In this document: positions 40,875 to 48,644 of the stretch, piece by piece | Numbering within the stretch: position 1 is the stretch's first letter | How the letters are laid out: each line of letters starts with the position of its first letter | From: Acidobacteriota bacterium | GTDB lineage: Bacteria; Acidobacteriota; Terriglobia; Bryobacterales; Bryobacteraceae | Length of the DNA stretch: 64,000 nt | NCBI GenBank assembly: GCA_018268935.1 | Contig: JAFDVS010000015.1 | Span: forward strand, 25,380-89,379 | Reading direction: 5' to 3' | The notes under the pieces: generated by a model | Told to the model about the DNA's origin: nothing | Seen by the model: the letters and a program-made list of their open reading frames with translations, nothing else | Database searches by the model: none | Made by a program: the position numbers and the translations under genes

Positions 40875-42004
40875 TTCACCTTCTGCCCGGCGGAGAGTTG
40901 TTTGATCATGGCTTCCAGGCTGCCTTTGTTCAACGCATCCGGCGCCTGCGGCAAAGCAATCTTGGCATGCTCCAGCGCTTTCGCCAGATCGCCTTTCGCC
41001 GAATACATCCGCGTCAGCCCGACATGCACCGGCCACACGTCGCCATGCTTCTTGTGGTTGTACTCGTAGATCTCACAGGCTTCGTCAGTTCGCCCTGTAG
41101 CCATCAGTTGACGCGCATAGGCATGAATCTGCTGCGCCGTCGCCGTCGGATGCGCCAGCGCCGTCTTCATCACCTGCTTCGCCTCGTCCGTGCGATCCAG
41201 TTTGTTCAGCAGTTGCGCCTTCATCGACAGTGTGGCGAAGTTCGCCACTCCCACAAACGGCCGGCTAACCGCCGCTTCCGCCCACTCTAGCCCCTCATCG
41301 AAATGCGAATTGATGCTCAGCGTATACTGCGCCGCATTGAGGAAGCCCTGAAAGTTGAACCCTGGCACCGTGCGCAGATCGTGCTTCATCTGCGAAATAT
41401 ACATTTCCTCGATCTTGTCCACGCTGATCGTCCAGCTTACGGCCAAATCCTCCCACTGCAACTCCGCCGTCGCCCGGTCCGGTTTGCGCTCGGTGAATTC
41501 GTAAGTGAGCCACTCTCGGTATTCATGAGCCCGCGGTTTCACCGTGACACGCAACGCATCTTCGGAAGGTTCATAGAAAAAGCTCCCCCACGACGTGGAG
41601 TTCTTCGAAAAGACCAGCGTCCACTCGTCCTTCTGCGGAATGATGTGAAATCCGTAACTGCCGGCGGCAAGCGGCTTGTCTTCAATCCGCACCGGATGAC
41701 TGACGGTAAACACCGTATTCTCGTTGGCTCCGGCCCGCCATGGCGACGGCTTCCCATTGCCGAATCCCAGATTCGCCATCCCATAGGGCACCAGTTGCCC
41801 CCAAATCTTGCCCCGCCGGTCCTTGCCATCCGGACCGTGCACTTTCGGGCTGCTGTAGTCGATGGTCACCTTCACCGGCCCGATGAACTGCGTGACCGAT
41901 GCCTTCTGGTTATCGCCGCTGGGAGGCAGGCTCAGACCTGGATATTGGGCGAACCCCTTTCCCCCCAGAAAAATCAGGAGCGCAAGGCTCAGAAATTTCC
42001 GCAT
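40871..42004 (-). CDS. DUF2911 domain protein with C-terminal TPR region, secreted
   Basis: A 377-residue protein with a signal peptide (MRKFLSLALLIFLGGKGFAQ). The N-terminal half is DUF2911: VKVTIDYSSPKVHGPDGKDR, GKIWGQLVPYGMANLG, WRAGANENTVFTVS, GSYGFHIIPQKDEWTLVFSK, SWGSFFYEPSEDALRV. The C-terminal half has TPR-like helices (EWAEAAVSRPFVGVANFATL, QQIHAYARQLMATGRTDEA, VHVGLTRMYSAKGDLAKALE). DUF2911 proteins are exported and of unknown function. It converges with the DUF1501 gene. Confidence 0.9.
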   Translation of the reverse strand: MRKFLSLALLIFLGGKGFAQYPGLSLPPSGDNQKASVTQFIGPVKVTIDYSSPKVHGPDGKDRRGKIWGQLVPYGMANLGFGNGKPSPWRAGANENTVFTVSHPVRIEDKPLAAGSYGFHIIPQKDEWTLVFSKNSTSWGSFFYEPSEDALRVTVKPRAHEYREWLTYEFTERKPDRATAELQWEDLAVSWTISVDKIEEMYISQMKHDLRTVPGFNFQGFLNAAQYTLSINSHFDEGLEWAEAAVSRPFVGVANFATLSMKAQLLNKLDRTDEAKQVMKTALAHPTATAQQIHAYARQLMATGRTDEACEIYEYNHKKHGDVWPVHVGLTRMYSAKGDLAKALEHAKIALPQAPDALNKGSLEAMIKQLSAGQKVN

Positions 42005-42091
42005 GAGTCATGGGACGCGCCCCGGCCCGGATGGTGACGAGAATCTTACATGTGCAACGAAGAAGTTACATCCTCACGCAAACACCCGTGT

Positions 42092-42916
42092 TCAACTCCG
42101 CCGTCCGCGCCATCCGTTGAGCCCCGCAATCACCGCCGCTCCCGCGCCCAGCAGCCCCAGTGTCGACGGCTCCGGCACGCTCTCCGCATTCGGATTGAAC
42201 GGCTCATCGAAAATGAAATCGTCCGCCACCACAATATCCACTCCGGAACCATCCACATTGCTTCCGCTCAGTGCATGCGTCCCCTGGAAAATTCGCACCA
42301 TCTTGATCGTTTGCCCCGGGAACGTCAGCCCCAGAAACGAAAGTCCGCCATCGCCCGACACCGGCACGCCGAACTGACCCATGTTGTTCAGATTCTCGTC
42401 GAAGAACTGGAGAATCGTGCTGTTCGTGATTTCGATGTCCGTGAACACAGCTCCGAACGACGTGATCGTCGTTTGTATTGCCGTCCCCGGAATGAAGAAC
42501 GTTAGGTCATAGCTGCGGTTGCCGATCCCGGTGAACAGCTTGGGCGACGAAAACTCCTGAAACTGCCCCGCATACGCCGGATTGATGCTGCTGAAGTCCG
42601 TGCTGCTTACCATGAACCCCGAAGCCCCGGTCAACTCCATCCCGCGTGGCGAATTCGAGTTGAAGAAATTGGCCGGCAGCAGCGATGGATCCGTGAATCC
42701 CGCCGGAACTCCGTCCCAGTTGATCTCCCGCCTGCCGCTGGCGAACGTTCCGCCTACTCCGTTGTTGGCGCCCAGAGCGGCGCGGAAATTGTTCACCGTC
42801 CCCTGAATCGCCGCCGCATTGGCGCCAGTGGCGCTGAACACAGCTCCCTGTGCCCCTTCCATCGCCCAGAAGCCCCCTGCCAACACCGCCACCAGCCGCA
42901 TCTGTCTCTTCGTCAT
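42092..42916 (-). CDS. PEP-CTERM sorting domain protein
   Basis: A 274-residue protein from ATG 42916; the 44 codons before it are in frame but lack a signal peptide and run through the intergenic region. MTKRQMRLVAVLAGGFWAME is the start of the export signal. The middle is a beta-sandwich (GVGGTFASGRREINWDGVPA, DLTFFIPGTAIQTTITSFGA, VDIVVADDFIFDEPFNP). The C-terminus is a classic PEP-CTERM: VPEPST, a hydrophobic helix, then the basic end GWRGRRS, which is recognised by exosortase and removed. No exosortase gene is in the window. A pair of 11-bp-period direct repeats lies 60-80 bp upstream. Confidence 0.93.
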   Translation of the reverse strand: MTKRQMRLVAVLAGGFWAMEGAQGAVFSATGANAAAIQGTVNNFRAALGANNGVGGTFASGRREINWDGVPAGFTDPSLLPANFFNSNSPRGMELTGASGFMVSSTDFSSINPAYAGQFQEFSSPKLFTGIGNRSYDLTFFIPGTAIQTTITSFGAVFTDIEITNSTILQFFDENLNNMGQFGVPVSGDGGLSFLGLTFPGQTIKMVRIFQGTHALSGSNVDGSGVDIVVADDFIFDEPFNPNAESVPEPSTLGLLGAGAAVIAGLNGWRGRRS

Positions 42917-42975
42917 TCTGCATTGCCTCCTTGGATCCTCAGTATGCGCGAGCCTCGCCCAAATTCGGCTTAGGA

Positions 42976-42995
42976 AACGGTAAGAGAACGGTAAG
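42976..42995 (-). promoter_or_regulatory. Tandem 9-bp direct repeat with 11-bp period upstream of the PEP-CTERM gene
   Basis: AACGGTAAG occurs at 42976-42984 and again at 42987-42995 (CTTACCGTT on the minus strand). An 11-bp period puts both on the same face of the helix, the arrangement used by OmpR/PhoB-family regulators. A CATACT -10-like hexamer lies at 42941-42946 on the minus strand. The site could also serve the divergent mazG gene. Confidence 0.5.
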
Positions 42996-43059
42996 TTCTC
43001 TCTGAAAATGCTAAATTGAAGGGAGCCCCCCCGCGCACTCCGCGACACTCCAGGGAAAG

Positions 43060-43863
43060 ATGTCCAAATCCGAATCGACTCCAGGCCGCCGTTTCGATCA
43101 ACTCGTCGAAATCATGGCCCGCCTGCGCGCCTCCGATGGCTGCCCCTGGGACCGTGAGCAAACCTTCGACTCCATCAAACCCTATACCCTCGAAGAGACC
43201 TACGAGGTCCTTCAGGCCATCGACGACCGCGACTGGCGCGGCCTCGCCGAAGAGCTCGGCGACTTCATGCTCCAGGCCGTCTTCTTCGCCCAGATGGCCC
43301 GCGAAGCTGGCCACTTCACCATCGAAGACTCCCTCACCGCCATCAACGAAAAGCTCATCCGCCGCCACCCCCACATCTTCGCCGGCGCCCAGGCCGACAC
43401 CGCCGACGCCGTCAAGGTGCGCTGGGACGAGATCAAGGAACAGGAAAAGAAAGCCCGCGGCGAAGCTCCCAAAGGCCTGCTCGACGGCATCCCCCGAGCC
43501 ATGCCCGCCCTCGTCGAAGCGCAGCAGATCAGCTCCAAGGCTGCCGGCTCCGGCTTCGATTGGGAGAACATCCATCAAGTCGCGGATAAGGTCCGCGAAG
43601 AGCTCGCCGAACTCGAACAGGCCCGCGCCGGTGAAAACCTGGACGAGATCGAAGGAGAACTCGGCGACCTCCTCTTCACCATCGTCAACATCGCCCGCTT
43701 CCTCAAAGTCGATCCCGAACAGGCACTCCGCCGCACGAACGCAAAGTTCCGCAAGCGCTTTGCCCACGTCGAAAAAGGCCTCGAAGCACAAGGCAAGAAA
43801 CTCCGCGACGCCAATATCCAGGAAATGGAGGAACTGTGGCAGCAGGCCAAAACGCAGGGCTAG
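43060..43863 (+). CDS. mazG: MazG nucleoside triphosphate pyrophosphohydrolase
   Basis: A 267-residue, two-domain MazG of normal length. The first domain has MARLRASDGCPWDREQTFDS, EETYEVLQAIDD and EELGDFMLQAVFFAQMA, which supply the ExxE...ExxD metal site. Residues 110-140 (RHPHIFAG, VRWDEIKEQEKK) lead into the second domain with its own VREELAELEQA and EIEGELGDLLFTIVNIARF. MazG hydrolyses noncanonical or excess NTPs to NMP plus pyrophosphate. It is the first gene of a six-gene run and overlaps the GNAT gene by 28 bp. Confidence 0.95.
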   Translation: MSKSESTPGRRFDQLVEIMARLRASDGCPWDREQTFDSIKPYTLEETYEVLQAIDDRDWRGLAEELGDFMLQAVFFAQMAREAGHFTIEDSLTAINEKLIRRHPHIFAGAQADTADAVKVRWDEIKEQEKKARGEAPKGLLDGIPRAMPALVEAQQISSKAAGSGFDWENIHQVADKVREELAELEQARAGENLDEIEGELGDLLFTIVNIARFLKVDPEQALRRTNAKFRKRFAHVEKGLEAQGKKLRDANIQEMEELWQQAKTQG

Positions 43864-44594
43864 AACTCCGAGCCCTTACCACCATCCCCGAATTCGAAGA
43901 AGCCGTCGAGCTCCAGAAAGTCATCTGGGGCTTTGCCGACATCGAGCTTCTCCCCCGCCGCCTCTTCGTCGTCGCCAACAAGATCGGCGGCCAGACCCTC
44001 GGCGCTTTCGACGGCTCGCGCATGGTCGCCTTCTTGATCGCCATCCCCGGCGTCAAATCGAAAGGCAGTTACTACCTCCACAGCCACATGCTCGGCACGC
44101 TGAAGGAGTATCGCGACCGCGGCCTCGGCAAAAAGCTCAAGCTCATGCAACGCGAGGATGCCCTCCAGCGCGGCTTCCAACTTGTCGAATGGACCTTCGA
44201 CCCCCTCGAAATCAAAAACGCCTTCTTCAACATCGAGCGCCTCGGCGCCATCGTCCGCCGCTACGTCCCCAATCAGTACGGCACCACGTCGAGCCACCTC
44301 CACGGTGGCCTCCCCACCGATCGCTGCGTCGCCGAATGGTGGATCGATTCCCCCCGCGTCAACTCCCTCCTTGCCGGCAAGCCTGAACCACGCCCCCACG
44401 TGGAAGCGCGCATCTCCGTGCCCGCCAACATCGCCGGCCTCCGCGTCTCCGACCCCAAACAGGCCCGCGTCATTCAACAGGAAATCAGCGACCAGTTCCA
44501 ACTCCACTTCCGCGCCGGCCTCGCCGTCATCGGATTTGAAAACACCCCCGAAGCCGGAATCTACTTACTAGGGAATTATGCCGTTTCAGATTGA
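43836..44594 (+). CDS. GNAT-superfamily acetyltransferase-like protein
   Basis: A 252-residue protein starting at GTG 43836, inside the end of mazG, with GGAGGAACT just before it. Residues about 1-150 are GNAT-like: AVELQKVIWGFADIELLPRR, GAFDGSRMVAFLIAIPG, YLHSHMLGTLKEYRDRGLGK (the acetyl-CoA-binding RxxGxG/K region) and FFNIERLGAIVRRYVPNQYG. The group (COG3375-like) is often seen beside enolase-superfamily MenC-like enzymes, as here: it overlaps the next gene by 17 bp. A joint role with an N-acylamino-acid racemase is therefore possible; the substrate is unknown. Confidence 0.85.
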   Translation: MAAGQNAGLELRALTTIPEFEEAVELQKVIWGFADIELLPRRLFVVANKIGGQTLGAFDGSRMVAFLIAIPGVKSKGSYYLHSHMLGTLKEYRDRGLGKKLKLMQREDALQRGFQLVEWTFDPLEIKNAFFNIERLGAIVRRYVPNQYGTTSSHLHGGLPTDRCVAEWWIDSPRVNSLLAGKPEPRPHVEARISVPANIAGLRVSDPKQARVIQQEISDQFQLHFRAGLAVIGFENTPEAGIYLLGNYAVSD

Positions 44595-45693
44595 GAAAAT
44601 CGTTCTGCGCCAGATCCGCATGCCGCTGGTGCACTTCTTTGAGACCAGCTTCGGACGCACCTATGAGCGCTCCATGGTGCTGGTCGAAGTCCAGTCCGGC
44701 GGCGTCTCCGGCTGGGGCGAAGTCACCTGTGGCGAAAACCCCTTCTACAACGAAGAGTGGACAGACTCCGCCTGGCTCATCGTCAAAGACTTCGTCGCTC
44801 CGCGCGTCCTCAAGCACCCGTTCCAGTCGGCATCCGATGTCGCCGCCCGCTCGGCCCACATCCGCGGCCACAACATGGCCCGCGGCGGCCTCGAAGTCGC
44901 CTGCTGGGATCTCGAAGCACGCCTCAACAACGTCCCCCTCTGGCAGCACATCGGCGGCGGCGCCCGCAAGGAAATCCCCTGCGGCGTGTCGATCGGTATC
45001 CAGGACACCGTCCCCCAGTTGCTCAAGAAAATCGAAACCGAAGTCAACGACGGCTACCAGCGCATCAAGATCAAAATCAAGCCCGGCTGGGACGTTGACG
45101 TCATCCGCGAGGTGCGCAAACAGTTCCCGCAGATCAAGCTCATGGCCGATGCCAACAGCGCCTACACGTTGAAGGACATCGATCACCTCCGCAAGCTCGA
45201 CGAATTCTACCTGATGATGATTGAGCAGCCCCTCGCCCACGACGAAATCATTGATCACGTCCCGCTTCAGGCTGCCCTCCAAACACCCATCTGCCTCGAT
45301 GAGTGCATCCGCTCCGCCCATCAGGCCGAGCAGGCCATCCGCATGAAGGCCTGCGGCATCATCAACATAAAACTCGGCCGCGTCGGCGGCTTCACCGAAG
45401 CCAAGCGCGTTCACGACGTCTGCCAGGCCCACAACATCCCCGTCTGGTGCGGCGGCATGCTCGAAGCAGGCATCGGCCGCGCCCACAACATCGCCCTCGC
45501 CACGCTTCCCAACTTCGTCCTCCCCGGCGACGTCTCCGCCAGCAAGCGCTACTGGAAGCAGGACATCATTCAGCCTGCCGTCGAAACCACGCCAAACGGC
45601 ACCATCGCCACCCGCGACAACCCCGGCTTCGGCTACGGCATCGACCTCGCCTTCCTCAAGGAAATCACCGTCCGGGAGGAGCATATCGCTTGA
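44578..45693 (+). CDS. menC: o-Succinylbenzoate synthase / N-acylamino acid racemase (enolase superfamily)
   Basis: A 371-residue enzyme of the MLE subgroup. The capping domain lies at residues 1-130 (FETSFGRTYERSMVLVEVQS). Barrel residues: the KxK base pair in RIKIKIKPGWD, metal ligands Asp in MADANSAYT, Glu in MIEQPLAHD and Asp in CLDECIRS, and the second-side Lys in NIKLGRVGGF. MenC makes o-succinylbenzoate for menaquinone; sequences of this length and context often act as N-succinylamino acid racemases instead, sometimes with both activities. No other men genes are in the window. The adjacent GNAT gene points to N-acylamino acid metabolism. Its stop overlaps the likely TTG start of the EamA gene (TTGA). 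Confidence 0.9.
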   Translation: MPFQIEKIVLRQIRMPLVHFFETSFGRTYERSMVLVEVQSGGVSGWGEVTCGENPFYNEEWTDSAWLIVKDFVAPRVLKHPFQSASDVAARSAHIRGHNMARGGLEVACWDLEARLNNVPLWQHIGGGARKEIPCGVSIGIQDTVPQLLKKIETEVNDGYQRIKIKIKPGWDVDVIREVRKQFPQIKLMADANSAYTLKDIDHLRKLDEFYLMMIEQPLAHDEIIDHVPLQAALQTPICLDECIRSAHQAEQAIRMKACGIINIKLGRVGGFTEAKRVHDVCQAHNIPVWCGGMLEAGIGRAHNIALATLPNFVLPGDVSASKRYWKQDIIQPAVETTPNGTIATRDNPGFGYGIDLAFLKEITVREEHIA

Positions 45694-46598
45694 GCGAAGG
45701 TGGCAGTAGTAGCAGCCACCCTCCGGTGGCCCGCATCTATGCGTTACTCACGCTGATGGTCTTCTTCTGGGCGATTAACTTCGTGATCGCCCGCATTGCC
45801 CTGCGTGAGTTCCCCAGCCTGCTCGCCGCCAGCATTCGCGCCTGCCTCGCCGGGCTCATCCTGCTCCCCGTCTATCTCTGGAAAGGCCGCCAGTACGACA
45901 AGGAGCCCTGGACCCTCTCCGATGTTCCCAGGCTCTTCATCCTCGGCGTCTTCGGCGTCACCTTCAATCAGGCTCTCTTCCTCCTCGGCCTCGAACGCAC
46001 CAGCACCCCGCATGCAGCCATCATCGCCGGCATGCTGCCCATACAGGTGCTGATCATTTCCTCGTTCCTCGGCATTGAAAAACTCAGCCTGCGCCGGCTC
46101 ACCGGCATGGGCATCGCTCTCTCCGGAGTCGCCGTCCTCCAACTCGCCCGCGACACCGGAGGCCACCCCGCCACCCTCCTCGGCGATCTCTTCATCCTGC
46201 TCTCCGGCACCGCCTTCGCCATGTTCGCCGTCTTCGGCAAAAAGGTCACCGCCAAACACGGAGCCCTCACCGTCAACACCTTCGCCTTCCTCGGCGGAGG
46301 CAGCCTCCTCATCCCCGTCATCATCTGGCAAAGCGCGGGCTTTGATTACTCCCGCGTCTCCACCGGAGCATGGCTCAGCATTCTCTACATGGCGCTCTTC
46401 CCCTCCGTGATCGCCTACCTCATCTTCTATTACGCCCTGACCCACATCGCCGCTTCGCGCGTCTCCACCTTCGGCTATCTGCAGCCCCTCATGGCGATGC
46501 TCCTCGGCCTCTGGCTCCTCGGCGATCAACTCACCACAACCCTCATCGCCGGAGGCGCTGTCGTCCTCACCGGCGTCTTCCTCACGGAGCGAGCCTAA
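45690..46598 (+). CDS. EamA/DMT-family transporter
   Basis: About 302 residues from TTG 45690, which follows GGGAGGA and overlaps the menC stop as TTGA; a GTG at 45729 is possible. The frame is open upstream to 45303, but that part reads out of frame through menC. There are about ten membrane helices in two EamA repeats: LTLMVFFWAINFVIARIALR with LREFPSLLAASIRACLAGLI, and LFILLSGTAFAMFAVFGKKV ending in LGLWLLGDQLTTTLIAGGAV. DMT transporters move amino acids and other metabolites; with the GNAT and racemase genes, amino acid or N-acyl amino acid export is plausible. Confidence 0.9.
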   Translation: MSEGGSSSSHPPVARIYALLTLMVFFWAINFVIARIALREFPSLLAASIRACLAGLILLPVYLWKGRQYDKEPWTLSDVPRLFILGVFGVTFNQALFLLGLERTSTPHAAIIAGMLPIQVLIISSFLGIEKLSLRRLTGMGIALSGVAVLQLARDTGGHPATLLGDLFILLSGTAFAMFAVFGKKVTAKHGALTVNTFAFLGGGSLLIPVIIWQSAGFDYSRVSTGAWLSILYMALFPSVIAYLIFYYALTHIAASRVSTFGYLQPLMAMLLGLWLLGDQLTTTLIAGGAVVLTGVFLTERA

Positions 46599-47894
46599 GT
46601 GGGGACCGGCTTCCTCCAACTCCTCAAAGAAAACCCCAACTACCGCTACACTTGGCTCGGTCAGGTCGTCAGCGAGATCGGCGACCACTTCAACAACATC
46701 GCCGTCTTCAGCCTCGCCGTCCAATACTCCGGCGGCGGCATGGTCGTCACCGGCGTCCTCCTCTCCCGAGCTATCCCCGCTATCATGGCCGGCCCCCTCG
46801 CCGGCGTCCTCCTCGATCGCCTCGACCGCAAGAAAATCATGATCGCCAGCGACCTCGTCCGCGGCATCGTGGCCCTCTCCTTCATCACCGCCATCACCAA
46901 CCCCAGCGCCAAAATGCTCTACCTGCTCAGCGCGCTGCTCATGCTGGCATCGCCATTCTTCACCTCCGGCCGCGCGTCCATCCTCCCCACCATCACCACT
47001 CGCGAACAGCTCCATACCGCCAATTCCCTCACGCAAACCACCCAGTGGACCACCCTCACCATCGGCACCATGGCAGGAGGCATGAGCGTCTCCCACTTCG
47101 GCTACCAGTGGGCCTTCTTCATCAACGCCATCTCCTTCTTCGTCTCCGCCTGGTGCATCTCCAACCTCCGTGTCCCCGGCGGCTCCTTCACCGCCAAACG
47201 CAACTCCATCACCGAAAACGAAATCGCCCGCCCCTGGCACGAATACGTCGAAGGACTCCGCTACATGCGCAGCGTCCCCCTGCTCACCGGCATCGCCATG
47301 CTCGCTGTCGGATGGGCCACCGGAGGCGGCGCGGCGCAAATCCTCTTCAGCCTCTTCGGTGAGCAGGTATTTCACAAAGGCGCCGCCGGCATCGGCATCA
47401 TCTGGGGCTGCGCCGGCGTTGGCCTTCTCTGCGGTGGCCTCATTGCCCACACCATCGGCCCCAAGCTTTCCTTCACCGGCTACAAACGCACCGTCGCCAT
47501 CTGCTATCTCATCCACGGCGGGGCATACGTCATCTTCAGCCAGATGCAAAGCTTCGCCTGGGCCCTGGTATTCATCGCTCTATCCCGAGCCGCCGTCGCC
47601 GTCAGCTCCGTCCTCAACTTCTCTCAACTCCTGCGCCACGTCTCCGACACCTACCGCGGACGCGTCTTCTCCACGCTCGAAACACTCACCTGGGGGATGA
47701 TGATGCTCTCCATGACCGGAGCCGGCGTCGCCAGCGAAACCCAAAGCCCGCGCACCATCGGTGTCTGGAGCGGCATACTGAGTTCCATGACAGCGTTCTA
47801 TTGGCTGGCGCTCGAATGGAAAGGCCGCCTCCCCGAGCCCGCGCTCGAAGGCATCGACCCCGACGAGGTGGAACACCATGAACCAACGGTCTGA
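46599..47894 (+). CDS. Major facilitator superfamily transporter
   Basis: A 431-residue protein starting at GTG immediately after the stop of the EamA gene. About twelve membrane helices are visible. The loop between helices 2 and 3 has GPLAGVLLDRLDRKKIMIAS, the MFS motif A pattern G-x-x-x-D-R-x-x-R-K. Later helices include VVTGVLLSRAIPAIMAGPLA and GGMSVSHFGYQWAFFINAIS. The type (bacilysin/enterobactin-exporter-like) usually exports small molecules. It overlaps the SDR gene by 17 bp. Confidence 0.9.
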   Translation: MGTGFLQLLKENPNYRYTWLGQVVSEIGDHFNNIAVFSLAVQYSGGGMVVTGVLLSRAIPAIMAGPLAGVLLDRLDRKKIMIASDLVRGIVALSFITAITNPSAKMLYLLSALLMLASPFFTSGRASILPTITTREQLHTANSLTQTTQWTTLTIGTMAGGMSVSHFGYQWAFFINAISFFVSAWCISNLRVPGGSFTAKRNSITENEIARPWHEYVEGLRYMRSVPLLTGIAMLAVGWATGGGAAQILFSLFGEQVFHKGAAGIGIIWGCAGVGLLCGGLIAHTIGPKLSFTGYKRTVAICYLIHGGAYVIFSQMQSFAWALVFIALSRAAVAVSSVLNFSQLLRHVSDTYRGRVFSTLETLTWGMMMLSMTGAGVASETQSPRTIGVWSGILSSMTAFYWLALEWKGRLPEPALEGIDPDEVEHHEPTV

Positions 47895-48606
47895 TCTCAA
47901 CGGCCAGCTCATTCTGGTCACCGGAGCCGCCAAGCGCATTGGCCGGGGCATCGCCCTCCGCCTCGCTGAAGACGGAGCCCGCGTCATCATCCACTACAAC
48001 GAATCCCTCGACGAAGCCCGCCAAACCGCCCTCGACTGCGGAGCCGCCGCCATCGTCCAGGCCAACCTCGAAAAGGTCGCCGACATCGAGCGCATGTTCG
48101 CCGAAGTGGAAGCCCAGTTCGGACGCCTCGACGGCCTCGTCAACAACGCCGCCCGCTTCACCCGCTTCAACCCCCTCGATGTCACCGAGGCCGACTGGGA
48201 CTTCATCCACTCCGTCAACCTCAAAGCGACATTCTTCTGCTGCCAGCAAGCCGCGCGTATCATGAAGCGCAACGGCGGAGGCCACATCGTCAACATCAGT
48301 TCCCTCGGTGGCCTCAGGCCATGGGCCGAGCATGCCCACTACTGCGCCTCGAAAGCCGGAGTCATCATGCTCACCCAGGCCCTCGCCAAAGCCTTCGCTC
48401 CGGATATCACGGTCAACGCCGTCGCCCCGGGAGTGATCCGCTTTGGGGAACTCGATGAGCGTGCCGAAGCCATGGTGAAAGCCACTCCCGCCGGCCGCCA
48501 CGGCACCGCCGCCGAAATCGCCGAAGCCGTCCTCTATTTCCTCAAGTGCACCAACTTCACCACCGGCCAGAACATGGCCATCGATGGCGGCCTCGCCCTC
48601 AGGTAA
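47878..48606 (+). CDS. SDR-family oxidoreductase (FabG / pteridine reductase-like)
   Basis: A 242-residue classical short-chain dehydrogenase. The cofactor motif is TGAAKRIGRGIA, whose AKRIG form is typical of pteridine reductase-like members using NADPH. Other motifs are VNNAARF, the catalytic Ser in NISSLGG, and the YxxxK pair in HYCASKAG. The C-terminal substrate loop ends with GGLALR. It starts inside the end of the MFS gene and is the last gene of the mazG run. The substrate is not evident. Confidence 0.92.
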   Translation: MNQRSDLNGQLILVTGAAKRIGRGIALRLAEDGARVIIHYNESLDEARQTALDCGAAAIVQANLEKVADIERMFAEVEAQFGRLDGLVNNAARFTRFNPLDVTEADWDFIHSVNLKATFFCCQQAARIMKRNGGGHIVNISSLGGLRPWAEHAHYCASKAGVIMLTQALAKAFAPDITVNAVAPGVIRFGELDERAEAMVKATPAGRHGTAAEIAEAVLYFLKCTNFTTGQNMAIDGGLALR

Positions 48607-48644
48607 TCCGGTGACGCGGGCCTCCAGGCCGGCGGCTAATCAGG

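Noticed and set aside
45744..47549. 601-codon minus-strand frame opposite the EamA and MFS genes
   Set aside because: Very Gly/Glu/Asp/Ala-rich, the typical antisense translation of membrane protein genes with biased third positions; no domain or ribosome site.
48607..48644. GGCCT-CC-AGGCC hairpin between convergent SDR and kinase genes as a terminator
   Set aside because: Stem is only 5 bp and there is no T tract on either side.
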